A model generated the notes under the pieces. The model worked only from the letters and a program-made list of their open reading frames with translations, was not told the origin of the DNA and made no database searches. Positions 9,071-17,058 of a stretch of DNA of 56,697 nt are shown piece after piece. The translations under genes were made by a program, and so were the position numbers. The stretch lies in the NCBI GenBank assembly GCA_905234365.1, contig CAJOHI010000006.1, positions 1-56,697 on the forward strand, given 5' to 3'. The first letter of the stretch is position 1. Each line of letters starts with the position of its first letter. This stretch comes from an uncultured Selenomonadaceae bacterium. GTDB lineage: Bacteria > Bacillota > Negativicutes > Selenomonadales > Selenomonadaceae.

Positions 9071-9217
9071 TTACTTTTTCTGACGTTCACAAACTTGATT
9101 GCCAACGGTGCAGCTCGTCTTGCATGCAGATTGACAGGAAGCCTGACATTCGCCGCAGCCACCACGTTTTATTGACTGTTGAAGACTTGGCTTATTTACC
9201 ATTTTAATGTGTTTCAT
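9071..9217 (-). CDS. scfA: SCIFF peptide (six cysteines in forty-five) - ranthipeptide precursor
   Basis: A 48-aa peptide begins MKHIKMVNK and contains the SCIFF core with six cysteines: GGCGECQASCQSACKTSCTVG followed by NQVC (Cys 21, 24, 28, 32, 36, 43). This near-invariant spacing defines the SCIFF family, whose members are modified by a radical-SAM SPASM maturase that forms thioether links to non-alpha carbons. The ATG at 9215-9217 follows AGGAGTGA. No radical-SAM gene lies in this window, so the maturase must be elsewhere or absent. A strong promoter lies about 110 bp upstream. The biological role of SCIFF products is debated (quorum signalling has been suggested in clostridia). Confidence 0.92.
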   Translation of the reverse strand: MKHIKMVNKPSLQQSIKRGGCGECQASCQSACKTSCTVGNQVCERQKK

Positions 9218-9325
9218 AAAAAAATCACTCCTGTTTAATTATCTAAATTTATAAGATTTTCTAATTTTTCGTAACCGTCATTTGCACATGTTGTTTTTTA
9301 GTCAATTCTGGACAACGCTAAGTTC

Positions 9326-9354
9326 AGTTTAGCAAAAGTGATTAAAAATGTCAA
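9326..9354 (-). promoter_or_regulatory. Promoter for the SCIFF gene
   Basis: On the minus strand: perfect TTGACA (9349-9354), 17-bp spacer, TAAACT (9326-9331). The -35 and spacer lie inside the decayed GGDEF coding sequence, so the promoter seems to have evolved from coding remnants. The leader to the SCIFF start would be about 100 nt. Confidence 0.7.
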
Positions 9355-9485
9355 TAAATTCATCACCTCTCAATTCGTCCGGCTATATCCGTTGAGCGAA
9401 TTATACTGTTAATCAGTTCAGCAAATTTTATCAGTATCATATCACCCATATTTTTTTCATCGTTAACAATCAAGATTTTTTGCAT
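9329..9485 (-). pseudogene. Decayed response regulator-GGDEF gene fragment
   Basis: From ATG 9485 (after GGAGAGGTG) the frame reads MQKILIVNDEK, a receiver-domain start, then jumps to NMGDMILIKFAEL and IRSTDIAGRI before a stop at 9363. One base later, in another frame, it continues as RGDEFIDIF to a stop at 9329. The second part aligns with NMGDKILIRFAEL...IRTTDLAGRMGGDEFIAF of the diguanylate cyclase at 29004, at DNA as well as protein level. So a REC-GGDEF paralogue has lost the middle of its receiver-to-GGDEF region and carries a one-base insertion before the GGDEF motif. Confidence 0.8.
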
Positions 9486-9551
9486 TTGCAATTCACCTCT
9501 CCTCCATATTTTTAGGTTTTCTTGCAGTGTTGCAGTGTCAGTAGTAAATGC

Positions 9552-10898
9552 TTATAAAGTTTTAATTAAAAGTGCAACGGATTCAACATGAGCAGTGAAT
9601 GGAAACATGTCAACCGGCTGCACTATTTTTGTCTTATAACCATTCACCTCAAGTATATTTAAATCCCTTGCCAAAGTTGCCGGATTGCAGGAAACGTAAA
9701 CAATTTTCGACGGTTTTAATCTGCCAATCGTCCGCAGTACCTTTTCATCACAACCGGCACGTGGCGGATCCAATACTATTACATCGGGTTTTATTCCAAG
9801 TTTAGGCAAAATTATTGCTGCATCGCCATTGATGAATTGAACGTTTCGAACATGATTATTGCGTGCATTTAGTTTAGCGTCTTCAATAGCTGATGATACA
9901 ATTTCAATTCCATAGGCGTACTTTGCATGTCTAGCAAAAAATAGCGTAATTGTGCCGGTTCCGCAAAAGGCATCAACGACAATTTCACGACCTTTAAGAT
10001 CAGCAAAATCCAGCGCAATTTGATAGAGTTTTTCCGCTTGTGAAGTGTTGACTTGAAAGAACGAGCGCGGCGAAATATTAAAATTAAAATCTCCAATCTT
10101 ATCCCTGATTGTATTTTGACCATAGAGTAATTTTGTCTTTCGTCCGAGAATAACGTTATTGTGCTGCTTTTGAATATTTTGTTGTATGCTTGTGATTTTT
10201 GGCAATTCTTTACGCAGACTTTGAACTATCAATTTTGAATTTGGAAGATTTTCAGAAGCCGTAACAAGTACCAACATTGTCTCATCAAGACCAACGCGAC
10301 CCATAATATGGCGAAGAATGCCTTTATGAGTGTCTTCGTCGTAAATTGGAATTTTCAGCGATTTAATCACTCGTCGAGTGGTCTGTAAAATCTTATCATT
10401 TTCAATTCGTTGAATCAAGCAGGAATCAGTATCAATGACATTGTGACTTGACTTAGCAAAACAGCCAATCTTGACTTGACCGTTGACACGATTTACAGGA
10501 AATTGCATTTTATTGCGATAATTCCAAGCATTCGCCATGCCAACGGTCTTTTTGACCTCAACGTTAATTTTGCCAATTCGAGTGATTGAATCAATAACTT
10601 TTTGACGTTTCGCCTTGAGTTGAGCAGTATAAGATAAATGTTGAAGTTGACAGCCGCCGCATTCGTTATAAATAGGACAACGCGGCTCTACTCTGTCTGA
10701 GCTGCGCTTTGTAATGCTGATTAGTTGAGCGATTGCGTAGTTATTTTTTATACTTGTGATTTTCGCCTTTACAATTTCATCAGGCAGCGCACCTTCAACA
10801 AAAATTGTAAAATCGTCAAATCTGCCAACACCTTCGCCATTGCTGCCAAGTCCGGTGATTTTTATATCATAAATATCGTTCAATTTAACTGGTTTCAT
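9552..10898 (-). CDS. rlmD: 23S rRNA (uracil-C5)-methyltransferase, RlmD/RumA family
   Basis: A 448-aa SAM-dependent RNA methyltransferase with an N-terminal TRAM domain (about 1-60), an iron-sulfur cluster motif CPIYNECGGCQLQHL near 75-90, and a C-terminal Rossmann domain with DAFCGTGTITLFFA, DPPRAGC and the catalytic SCNPATLARD. In Gram-positives the homologue RlmCD may modify both U747 and U1939, so the exact target is not certain. The ribF stop overlaps its ATG by 4 bases (ATGA), indicating translational coupling. Confidence 0.92.
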   Translation of the reverse strand: MKPVKLNDIYDIKITGLGSNGEGVGRFDDFTIFVEGALPDEIVKAKITSIKNNYAIAQLISITKRSSDRVEPRCPIYNECGGCQLQHLSYTAQLKAKRQKVIDSITRIGKINVEVKKTVGMANAWNYRNKMQFPVNRVNGQVKIGCFAKSSHNVIDTDSCLIQRIENDKILQTTRRVIKSLKIPIYDEDTHKGILRHIMGRVGLDETMLVLVTASENLPNSKLIVQSLRKELPKITSIQQNIQKQHNNVILGRKTKLLYGQNTIRDKIGDFNFNISPRSFFQVNTSQAEKLYQIALDFADLKGREIVVDAFCGTGTITLFFARHAKYAYGIEIVSSAIEDAKLNARNNHVRNVQFINGDAAIILPKLGIKPDVIVLDPPRAGCDEKVLRTIGRLKPSKIVYVSCNPATLARDLNILEVNGYKTKIVQPVDMFPFTAHVESVALLIKTL

Positions 10899-11827
10899 TG
10901 GATTTTAGTCCTCCAAATGTCGATAGATTTTTGTAAATCTTGCTTCAACTGATTAATTAATTCATCAACAGAATTGAATTTTTGTTCATCTCTAAGCCGA
11001 TCTAAAAAGCTGATACCAATTTCTTGACCGTATAAATTGCCGCTGAAATTATGAATGTAAACTTCAAGACGCCGTTGATTCACATTGAAAGTCGGATTAT
11101 CGCCAATATTGGCAATACCACAATAATTTTTGTTATCAGCTTCAACTGATACGGCATAAGCACCATTTGGCAACATTGCACGATAGTCGGCAATTTCCAA
11201 ATTAGCTGTAGGAAATCCAAGTTTGCGACCTCGTCTGTCACCGTGAACAACTTTAGAAACATATTTAAAAGGTCTGCCTAAAAGTTCATTAACACTTATT
11301 AAATCGCCATTTGCAATGAGTTCACGGATTCTTGTACTACTGACAATCTTTCTGCCGATAGTTACAGTAGGACAAATTTCAGCCTTAAAACCATAGTTGA
11401 CACCTTCACGAATTAACATTCTGCCTGTACCTTTGCCGAAACGTCCAAAAGTAAAATTTTGACCTGTTACAACATACATTGGCGCAATTTTTTCAGACAA
11501 CAATACTAAAAATTCTTCAGGCGTTATTCGTGAAAATTCTTTTGTAAATGGCAATTCAATCATTACGTCAACGTTTAAATTTTTAACAATGCTTCGACGC
11601 AACGATTTGCTGCCGATAATTTTCGGCATTTTCTCCGGATTCAGTACTGATAGCGGGTGATTTGCAAATGTGAATACCATTGACGTGCCTTTATTAATTT
11701 TTGCAAGTTCCACTGCACGGCGAATTATTGAAGCGTGACCAACGTGTACACCGTCAAACATTCCAAGCGCTACGGCAGGATTCGGATATTTAATCGTCAA
11801 TTCCGATAATCGTTTATAAATTTCCAT
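10895..11827 (-). CDS. ribF: Bifunctional riboflavin kinase / FAD synthetase RibF
   Basis: RibF phosphorylates riboflavin to FMN and adenylates it to FAD. The 310-aa protein has the nucleotidyltransferase domain (GMFDGVHVGHASI; SSTRIRELI) at about 1-185 and the flavokinase domain (VVHGDRRGRKLGFPTANL, then NIGDNPTF) at about 185-305. The ATG is preceded by a weak GGAA. It overlaps rlmD by 4 bp downstream and is expressed from a strong promoter at 11868-11896. Confidence 0.95.
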   Translation of the reverse strand: MEIYKRLSELTIKYPNPAVALGMFDGVHVGHASIIRRAVELAKINKGTSMVFTFANHPLSVLNPEKMPKIIGSKSLRRSIVKNLNVDVMIELPFTKEFSRITPEEFLVLLSEKIAPMYVVTGQNFTFGRFGKGTGRMLIREGVNYGFKAEICPTVTIGRKIVSSTRIRELIANGDLISVNELLGRPFKYVSKVVHGDRRGRKLGFPTANLEIADYRAMLPNGAYAVSVEADNKNYCGIANIGDNPTFNVNQRRLEVYIHNFSGNLYGQEIGISFLDRLRDEQKFNSVDELINQLKQDLQKSIDIWRTKIQ

Positions 11828-11867
11828 GTCTTTGTAAATTCCAATTCAAAGTAATTTTATTTATGAT

Positions 11868-11896
11868 ATTTTATTACGCGACATTATATATGTCAA
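11868..11896 (-). promoter_or_regulatory. Promoter for ribF-rlmD
   Basis: Minus strand TTGACA (11891-11896), 17-bp spacer, TAAAAT (11868-11873). It is divergent from and close to the promoter of the superoxide reductase gene. No FMN riboswitch-like structure is visible in the 45-nt leader. Confidence 0.75.
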
Positions 11897-11913
11897 ATAT
11901 CAAATTTTTTTAC

Positions 11914-11942
11914 TTGAAATGATTGATAATTTAATTTATAAT
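11914..11942 (+). promoter_or_regulatory. Promoter for the superoxide reductase gene
   Basis: TTGAAA at 11914-11919, 17-bp spacer, consensus TATAAT at 11937-11942, followed by AGGAGAGG about 10 bases before the ATG at 11979. Confidence 0.75.
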
Positions 11943-11978
11943 TAAAAAAATTAATAAATTAAGTTAGGAGAGGTTTTA

Positions 11979-12362
11979 ATGTCAAGCGGAAGACTTTTTA
12001 TCAGTGATGATAGGCAGACTTTAGTTATGCTTATCAATAAAGGTAATGACGAACTTTCTTGCGGCGGTAAACCAATGAAACAGTTGACAGCAAATACTAC
12101 CGACGCAGCACAGGAAAAACACGTGCCAGTTGTTAAAATTGACGGTAATAAAATTAATATTAAAGTCGGCAGCGTTGCACACCCAATGACACCAGAACAT
12201 TTAATTGCCTGGATTTATCTGCAAACAAAAAAAGGCGGTCAGTACCATCATTTAACACCTTCAGATAAGCCGGAGGCAACTTTTATTGTAGCAGAAGATG
12301 ACGAGCCTGTTGCCGCTTATGAATATTGCAACCTTCACGGTCTCTGGAAAGCTGATATTTAA
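11979..12362 (+). CDS. Superoxide reductase (desulfoferrodoxin family, class III-like)
   Basis: This protein would reduce superoxide to peroxide without making O2, an anaerobe's oxygen defence. In its 127 aa the five ligands of the catalytic iron are visible: His48 (EKHVP), His68 (AHPM), His74 (PEHL), Cys117 and His120 (YCNLHGLW), with the conserved Glu46-Lys47. The N-terminal desulforedoxin-like domain is present but has a single cysteine (Cys28) where four would bind center I, as in the Treponema type. It should therefore lack the rubredoxin-like iron site. Monocistronic, with its own promoter and terminator. Confidence 0.9.
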   Translation: MSSGRLFISDDRQTLVMLINKGNDELSCGGKPMKQLTANTTDAAQEKHVPVVKIDGNKINIKVGSVAHPMTPEHLIAWIYLQTKKGGQYHHLTPSDKPEATFIVAEDDEPVAAYEYCNLHGLWKADI

Positions 12363-12384
12363 TTTAATGGCATTTTTTAATTAG

Positions 12385-12409
12385 CTGCTAAATTAATAGC
12401 AGTTTTTTT
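12385..12409 (+). terminator. Intrinsic terminator after superoxide reductase
   Basis: CTGCTA (12385-12390), loop AATTAA, TAGCAG (12397-12402), then T7. Confidence 0.85.
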
Positions 12410-12413
12410 ATTT

Positions 12414-13208
12414 TCAATCACTTTGCCAAAGTTGACCACTTTTGATATCCATACATGAAATACAGCCATTTACAAAATATGAGCCTGTATCCATCATTAA
12501 AATTTTACCATTGCGTCGCCATTGAGGTTTAACGTTCTTTACTTTAAGAATTTCGCTGTATTCTTTCTGCCAAGTTTCCAAGCTGCCTTCCGGTTTGAGC
12601 AGTACAAGCGGCGTATGACCAACAACTATAATTGTTTCGTCGTCGTAGTGTTTAAAAAATTCTTCACGAATCCAAAGTAATGACATTGAAGTTTGATTAT
12701 TCAGTGATACTTTAGGATCAACACCGGCATGACAGAAGTAATAATCTTTACCGTTAATGCTCATTCTGTGATACAAAGGCAAATTATTAGCAAATTCCAT
12801 AATTTGAGCCATTATATTTGGTTCGTCTTTCATCATGGTTTTAATATCTGTAGCGGTTGCCTGTCCGCCGTTGAAAAGCCAGTTGAGATCGCTATCATCG
12901 AAAAAATCAATCATCATTTGTTCATGATTGCCACGAAGCGCAATAACATTATCTTTTTGAACGGCTTTCATAATCCATTCAAGCACATAGCCACATTCGC
13001 CTTCTGGTCCGCGATCAATATAATCACCGAGAAAAATGAGCAAATCATCATCAGTAACATTTAATTTTTTGTAAAGTGAAATGAATTTCTTATATTGACC
13101 GTGAATGTCGCCTATCACCAAAACTCGATTAAAATTTGCACCGTCGCTATATTTTGGACCTTTTTTAGATTTTAAATTGTCCTCATAGTTTGAATTATTT
13201 TCTGCCAT
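12414..13208 (-). CDS. Metallophosphoesterase, PPP-type Ser/Thr phosphatase or ApaH-like
   Basis: The 264-aa protein shows the calcineurin-like metal motifs in order: GDIHGQ, GDYIDRGP, RGNHEQM, then FCHAGV and VVGHTPL. These are the signatures of the PPP family, which covers protein Ser/Thr phosphatases and diadenosine tetraphosphatases; the sequence does not decide between them. The start is ATG 13208 after CGGAGG; a longer frame to 13322 runs back into the upstream gene and is rejected. A perfect hairpin (GTGCC/GGCAC at 13222-13237) sits directly upstream of the SD and could affect initiation. It follows the HAD phosphatase gene on the same strand. Confidence 0.85.
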   Translation of the reverse strand: MAENNSNYEDNLKSKKGPKYSDGANFNRVLVIGDIHGQYKKFISLYKKLNVTDDDLLIFLGDYIDRGPEGECGYVLEWIMKAVQKDNVIALRGNHEQMMIDFFDDSDLNWLFNGGQATATDIKTMMKDEPNIMAQIMEFANNLPLYHRMSINGKDYYFCHAGVDPKVSLNNQTSMSLLWIREEFFKHYDDETIIVVGHTPLVLLKPEGSLETWQKEYSEILKVKNVKPQWRRNGKILMMDTGSYFVNGCISCMDIKSGQLWQSD

Positions 13209-13241
13209 TTTTAAATCCTCCGTGCCTGTACCGGCACAACT

Positions 13242-13269
13242 AAAAAGACTGCGGCAATTTGTCACAGCC
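13242..13269 (-). terminator. Intrinsic terminator after the HAD phosphatase gene
   Basis: On the minus strand GGCTGTG (13263-13269) pairs with CGCAGTC (13247-13253), two G-T wobbles included, followed by T5. It partly separates the HAD gene from the downstream metallophosphoesterase. Confidence 0.6.
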
Positions 13270-13284
13270 TTTTTTGCTATGTCT

Positions 13285-13953
13285 TTAATTTGCTTCAAAC
13301 TCAACATGTTTCCAAATCTCACTTGGGTGGTTAATTAAAATTTCTGCGCCGCTTTCAATCAGTTCACTTGCAGGACGAAATCCCCAAGTTACACCGACAC
13401 TCAAAAAACCTGCGTTATGTGCCGTTTCCATATCAACTGAAGTGTCACCCAAATAAGCCACTTTCTCAGGCTCAACTTTAAATTGTGCAGCTATTTTTAA
13501 CACTTTAGTTGGATCCGGTTTACGCGGTAAGCCTTTGCTGTCACCAATCACTGCGCTAAAAATACCTTTTTGAAACATTGCGGCAACAATTTCATCAGCA
13601 GCAAATTGCTGTTTATTAGTACAAACGCCCATAGGAATGTTTAAAGACTTTAACTTATCAAGCATTTCAACAATACCGTTATAAGGTCGCGTCTTAGTTG
13701 TCAAGTGTCGCTGATAGCAGCCGTTGTAATATTCCAGCACTTCATTGATAAAATCATCATCGTCAGACTTATCTTTTGGCACGCTGCGTTTAATCAATTT
13801 TTTTGCACCGTTGCCGACAAAATATCTATAATCTTCCAACGTGTGTTGTGGAAAGCCGTAATGATCCATTGTTTCATTAACGCTGTCAGCCAAATCTGCC
13901 AACGAATCAATTAATGTGCCGTCCATATCGAAAATTGCCGCTTGATATTTCAT
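13285..13953 (-). CDS. HAD hydrolase, phosphoglycolate phosphatase-like (Gph)
   Basis: A 222-aa HAD superfamily phosphatase: motif I DMDGTLIDS with the aspartate nucleophile, a helical cap with NETMDHYGFP, motif II VCTNK, motif III lysine in GLPRKPDP, and motif IV YLGDTSVDM. The cap type and spacing resemble phosphoglycolate phosphatase, which salvages 2-phosphoglycolate from DNA repair, but HAD substrates are hard to predict. The start is ATG 13953 after GGAG; an upstream in-frame TTG at 13971 overlaps that SD. Confidence 0.85.
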   Translation of the reverse strand: MKYQAAIFDMDGTLIDSLADLADSVNETMDHYGFPQHTLEDYRYFVGNGAKKLIKRSVPKDKSDDDDFINEVLEYYNGCYQRHLTTKTRPYNGIVEMLDKLKSLNIPMGVCTNKQQFAADEIVAAMFQKGIFSAVIGDSKGLPRKPDPTKVLKIAAQFKVEPEKVAYLGDTSVDMETAHNAGFLSVGVTWGFRPASELIESGAEILINHPSEIWKHVEFEAN

Positions 13954-14094
13954 TTGAAATACTCCAATCAAATAAGATAAAATAATTATATTACATTATT
14001 AAGTTGGCGTCAATTTATAAATATTTTTTTATATTTTAATGCAAAAAAATTCAGTCTCGATTGTGAGACCGAAATAATATTTGCAAAAAATTTT

Positions 14095-15366
14095 TTACTG
14101 AATTTTATCAACGCCGCACATGTACGGAATCAATGCCTTCGGAACAATAACGCTGCCGTCTGCCTGCTGATAATTTTCAAGAATTGCTGCAACTGTACGA
14201 CCAACGGCAATACCGCTGCCATTAAGTGTATGAACAAACTCAGGTTTTGACTTCATATCACGACGGAATTTGATATTGGCTCTGCGTGCTTGATAGTCAA
14301 GACAGTTGGAACAGGACGAAATTTCACGATATTTATTTTGTGCAGGCATCCAAACTTCAATATCATAAGTCTTCGCGGAAGTGAAACTCATATCACCGGT
14401 ACAAAGTAAAATTACGCGATAAGGTATTTCCAAAATTTTTAACACATCTTCAGCAGCGGCAACCATGCTTTCTAGTTCGTTCCAGGATTCTTCCGGCTTT
14501 GTGAATTTAATCAACTCAACCTTATTGAATTGGTGTTGACGAATTAATCCGCGACTATCACGGCCGGCTGCACCAGCTTCTGCCCTAAAGCAAGCAGTAT
14601 AACAACTGAAATATTCCGGCAATTTGTCCGCACTCAAAATTTCATCGCGATGATAATTTGTCGTCGGCACTTCGGCAGTCGGCACTAAATAATAATCAAG
14701 TCCTTCAAGTTTAAACATGTCCTCAGCGAACTTCGGAAGTTGACCGGTTCCAATCATGCTGTCTTTGTTGACAATATAAGGCGCTAACATTTCCGTGTAG
14801 CCGTGTTTCGTTGAGTGCAAGTCCATCATAAAATTAATACAAGCACGTTCAAGCCTTGCGCCTAAGCCTTTGTAAAAAGTAAATCTGGCTCCGGTGACTT
14901 TTCCTGCACGTTCAGCATCAAGAATGTCAAGTGCTTCGCCTATTTCATAATGTGCCTTCGGTTCAAAATCAAATTTACGTGGCTCACCATGACGACGAAT
15001 CTCAGGATTCTCGCTGTCATCTTTACCAATCGGCACGTCATCTTTAGGCATATTTGGAATATGCAGCAAAATATCGCGCAATTCAGCTTCAATATCACGT
15101 AAACTGCTATCAAGTTCGCTGATTTTATTTCCAACTTCACGCATTTCAGCAGAAATTTCACTTGTATCTTGACCGGCTTTTTTCATTGCACCAATTTGTT
15201 TTGAAACGCTGTTGCGTTTAGTTTTAAGCTGCTCCGTCTCACTTAAAATTTCGCGACGTTTCTTTTCAAGTTCAATAAATCCATCAAGATTAAGCGGATT
15301 GTTACGATTTTTTAACATTGTTCTAACTGTGTCTAAATTGTCACGTACAAATTTAATATCTAACAT
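14095..15366 (-). CDS. serS: Seryl-tRNA synthetase
   Basis: Class II synthetase charging tRNA-Ser, 423 aa. The N-terminal coiled-coil arm that grips the tRNA long arm spans about 1-105 ([20 protein letters not shown]). The catalytic domain carries motif 2 ([20 protein letters not shown]) and motif 3 ([18 protein letters not shown]). The ATG follows GGGGGC. I looked for a T-box leader, common upstream of Firmicute serS, and found instead a promoter only about 30 bp from the start. Confidence 0.97.
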   Translation of the reverse strand: MLDIKFVRDNLDTVRTMLKNRNNPLNLDGFIELEKKRREILSETEQLKTKRNSVSKQIGAMKKAGQDTSEISAEMREVGNKISELDSSLRDIEAELRDILLHIPNMPKDDVPIGKDDSENPEIRRHGEPRKFDFEPKAHYEIGEALDILDAERAGKVTGARFTFYKGLGARLERACINFMMDLHSTKHGYTEMLAPYIVNKDSMIGTGQLPKFAEDMFKLEGLDYYLVPTAEVPTTNYHRDEILSADKLPEYFSCYTACFRAEAGAAGRDSRGLIRQHQFNKVELIKFTKPEESWNELESMVAAAEDVLKILEIPYRVILLCTGDMSFTSAKTYDIEVWMPAQNKYREISSCSNCLDYQARRANIKFRRDMKSKPEFVHTLNGSGIAVGRTVAAILENYQQADGSVIVPKALIPYMCGVDKIQ

Positions 15367-15396
15367 TTAATTGCCCCCAATATTTATTCACTGTAT

Positions 15397-15425
15397 ATTT
15401 TAACAAACTTTGTAATAATCTTCAA
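15397..15425 (-). promoter_or_regulatory. Promoter for serS
   Basis: Minus strand TTGAAG (15420-15425), 17-bp spacer, TAAAAT (15397-15402). The leader would be about 25 nt, too short for a T-box. Confidence 0.7.
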
Positions 15426-15496
15426 TAGCGTTTTGATTAATTTGTGTTAAAGCTTGTTTAATATCTCTTAAAAATTTTTATCACAATTAAAAAGTT

Positions 15497-15525
15497 TTGC
15501 AATTTGCAGGAAAAAGATTTATAAT
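15497..15525 (+). promoter_or_regulatory. Promoter for the double zinc-ribbon gene
   Basis: TTGCAA (15497-15502), 17-bp spacer, TATAAT (15520-15525), 45 bp before the ATG at 15571. Confidence 0.7.
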
Positions 15526-15570
15526 GTTGAAATAGTTGATAGATTATAAAGAAATCTTTGGTGATAAAAT

Positions 15571-16110
15571 ATGACGGTGACAAAACTTAAATTAAATTCT
15601 AATAAAAAGCTCATTTGTCCGCAATGTAACGGTGAACTACGTTTTGTCGAAGGCGGAGCAGTAAGAGTAGTAAATGGCAAGGTAGATATGGATGCAACTT
15701 TGCCTCGTCACGTATGTGATCGTTGTGGCGTTTTTTATCGTGAATTATTAGGTTCGGGATATTATGACGTTTTTGATTTACCAAAGGAAGACAGAAAATT
15801 AACGAGGACACCGTTAAATCCACCACCAACTGTTGCTCCTAAAAAAATTGTACCGAACATACCAAGTATAAAAAAACGTGTTATTTCTACTGGTGATATT
15901 CCACCGACTATTTTAAAGCGTGAAGCTGATGGCAAATGTCCTTGTCCACGTTGTGGCGATAGAATGAATTTTGTAGAAGCCGGACCGGTTCAAATTGTAA
16001 ATGGCGTTCCAGACTTTAGCAACACTATCGATCATTTTGTATGTCCTTATTGTAAATCAGTATTTCGCAAAATTGTCGGCACAGATTATTTTCAATGGTC
16101 GGAAAAATAA
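15571..16110 (+). CDS. Tandem zinc-ribbon protein of unknown function
   Basis: I do not recognise a named family. The 179-aa protein is an internal duplication. Copy 1 (about 13-68) has Cys16-x2-Cys19 and Cys49-x2-Cys52; copy 2 (about 122-177) has Cys125-x2-Cys128 and Cys158-x2-Cys161. Between the cysteine pairs both copies share the pattern FVE-G-V-VNG, and after the second pair both read (F/Y)R-x2-(L/V)-G-x2-Y. The linker (about 75-115) is proline- and lysine-rich and probably flexible. Each copy should bind one zinc. The gene has its own promoter and lies just before divIC, so a nucleic-acid-binding or adaptor role is possible but unproven. Confidence 0.8.
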   Translation: MTVTKLKLNSNKKLICPQCNGELRFVEGGAVRVVNGKVDMDATLPRHVCDRCGVFYRELLGSGYYDVFDLPKEDRKLTRTPLNPPPTVAPKKIVPNIPSIKKRVISTGDIPPTILKREADGKCPCPRCGDRMNFVEAGPVQIVNGVPDFSNTIDHFVCPYCKSVFRKIVGTDYFQWSEK

Positions 16111-16192
16111 CTTACTAGAGGCAACATTGACTAGAGATCATAGATTAAATATTATATTACAACTGTGAAATTAAAAATAATCGGAGGCATTG

Positions 16193-16468
16193 ATGAAGAA
16201 AAAAAGATTTAACTGGTTTGCCTTAATAATGTTTGTTGTAGTTGCTTATTTCGTAACGATTTTAGTATCTCAGCAAGTTAATTTGTCGCATGTAAGTGAA
16301 AGTCAACATTTGGCAGATAAAAGACTTGAGGCAGCAAAATCAGAAAATGACAAACTAAAAAAGCAATATGAAGATTTACAAGATGTTAATAATATTGAGA
16401 GAATCGCTCGTGAAGATTTAGGTTTAGCTAAACAAGGCGAACTTCCATATCAAGCAGCGTCAAAATAA
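16193..16468 (+). CDS. divIC: Septum formation initiator DivIC/FtsB family
   Basis: A 91-aa bitopic protein with a basic start, one membrane segment at about 8-27 and an extracellular coiled coil (about 35-68) ending in the family's conserved IERIAREDLGLAK segment. DivIC/FtsB forms a complex with FtsL and DivIB at the septum. The start is ATG 16193 after CGGAGG; a TTG at 16190 is less likely. Its position before the S1 protein, tilS, hpt and ftsH matches the Bacillus divIC-yabR-tilS order. Confidence 0.9.
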   Translation: MKKKRFNWFALIMFVVVAYFVTILVSQQVNLSHVSESQHLADKRLEAAKSENDKLKKQYEDLQDVNNIERIAREDLGLAKQGELPYQAASK

Positions 16469-16550
16469 ATTAATCAAAATAATAAATACTTAAAGTTTTT
16501 TATAATATTTTTTAAGGATTGCACATTAAAAACTATTGGAGGGTAAAATT

Positions 16551-17018
16551 TTGGTCATTGAATTAGGCAGCGTAGTTGAAGGTGTTGTCAGTCGTATTAC
16601 GCCTTTTGGTGCTTTTGTTGACATTGAAGGCGGTAAAAATGGATTAATTCACATTTCTGAAATTTCTAATGTATACGTTAAAGATGTTCACGATTTTCTG
16701 GCTGAAGGTGACAAAATTCAAGCTAAAGTTGTAAGTATTGATGATCGCGGCAAAATTGCACTTTCATTGAAACAGATGAAACAAAATCAAGAGCAAAATC
16801 AAGAAATATCTTCAATGCCGCCGCCGAGAAATAAATTTGCACGCAGTGATCGTGTTGAGCGTAATATCAGTGATAACAGAAAGCCTCTCAGACCGGTATC
16901 AGCATCATTTGAAGATAAACTTTCAAAATTTATGAAAGACAGCGACGAGAGACAAGCGGATATTAAAAGGAAAACCGATTCAAAACGCGGTGGACGAGGC
17001 TCAAGACGTTCGGATTAG
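16551..17018 (+). CDS. S1-domain RNA-binding protein (YabR-like)
   Basis: About 155 aa: one S1 OB-fold domain at about 1-75 (GSVVEGVVSRITPFGAFVDI, GLIHISEIS, KVVSIDDRGKIALSL), followed by a long low-complexity tail rich in K, R, D and S, ending RGGRGSRRSD. It resembles YabR/GSP13-type proteins, which bind RNA or ribosomes. The likely start is TTG 16551, eight bases after GGAGGG; starting further upstream would place the SD inside the gene. Co-directional with divIC and tilS. Confidence 0.87.
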   Translation: MVIELGSVVEGVVSRITPFGAFVDIEGGKNGLIHISEISNVYVKDVHDFLAEGDKIQAKVVSIDDRGKIALSLKQMKQNQEQNQEISSMPPPRNKFARSDRVERNISDNRKPLRPVSASFEDKLSKFMKDSDERQADIKRKTDSKRGGRGSRRSD

Positions 17019-17058
17019 CTGATTCTTGCACTTCTTTAGCAGGAGGTGCTTTTTTATC

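Noticed and set aside
9485..9551. Direct repeat TTGCAGTG TTGCAGTG
   Set aside because: Two short units only, no associated structure; likely chance.
15367..15570. T-box leader for serS
   Set aside because: A good promoter lies about 30 bp from the start, leaving no room, and no T-box-like sequence is seen.
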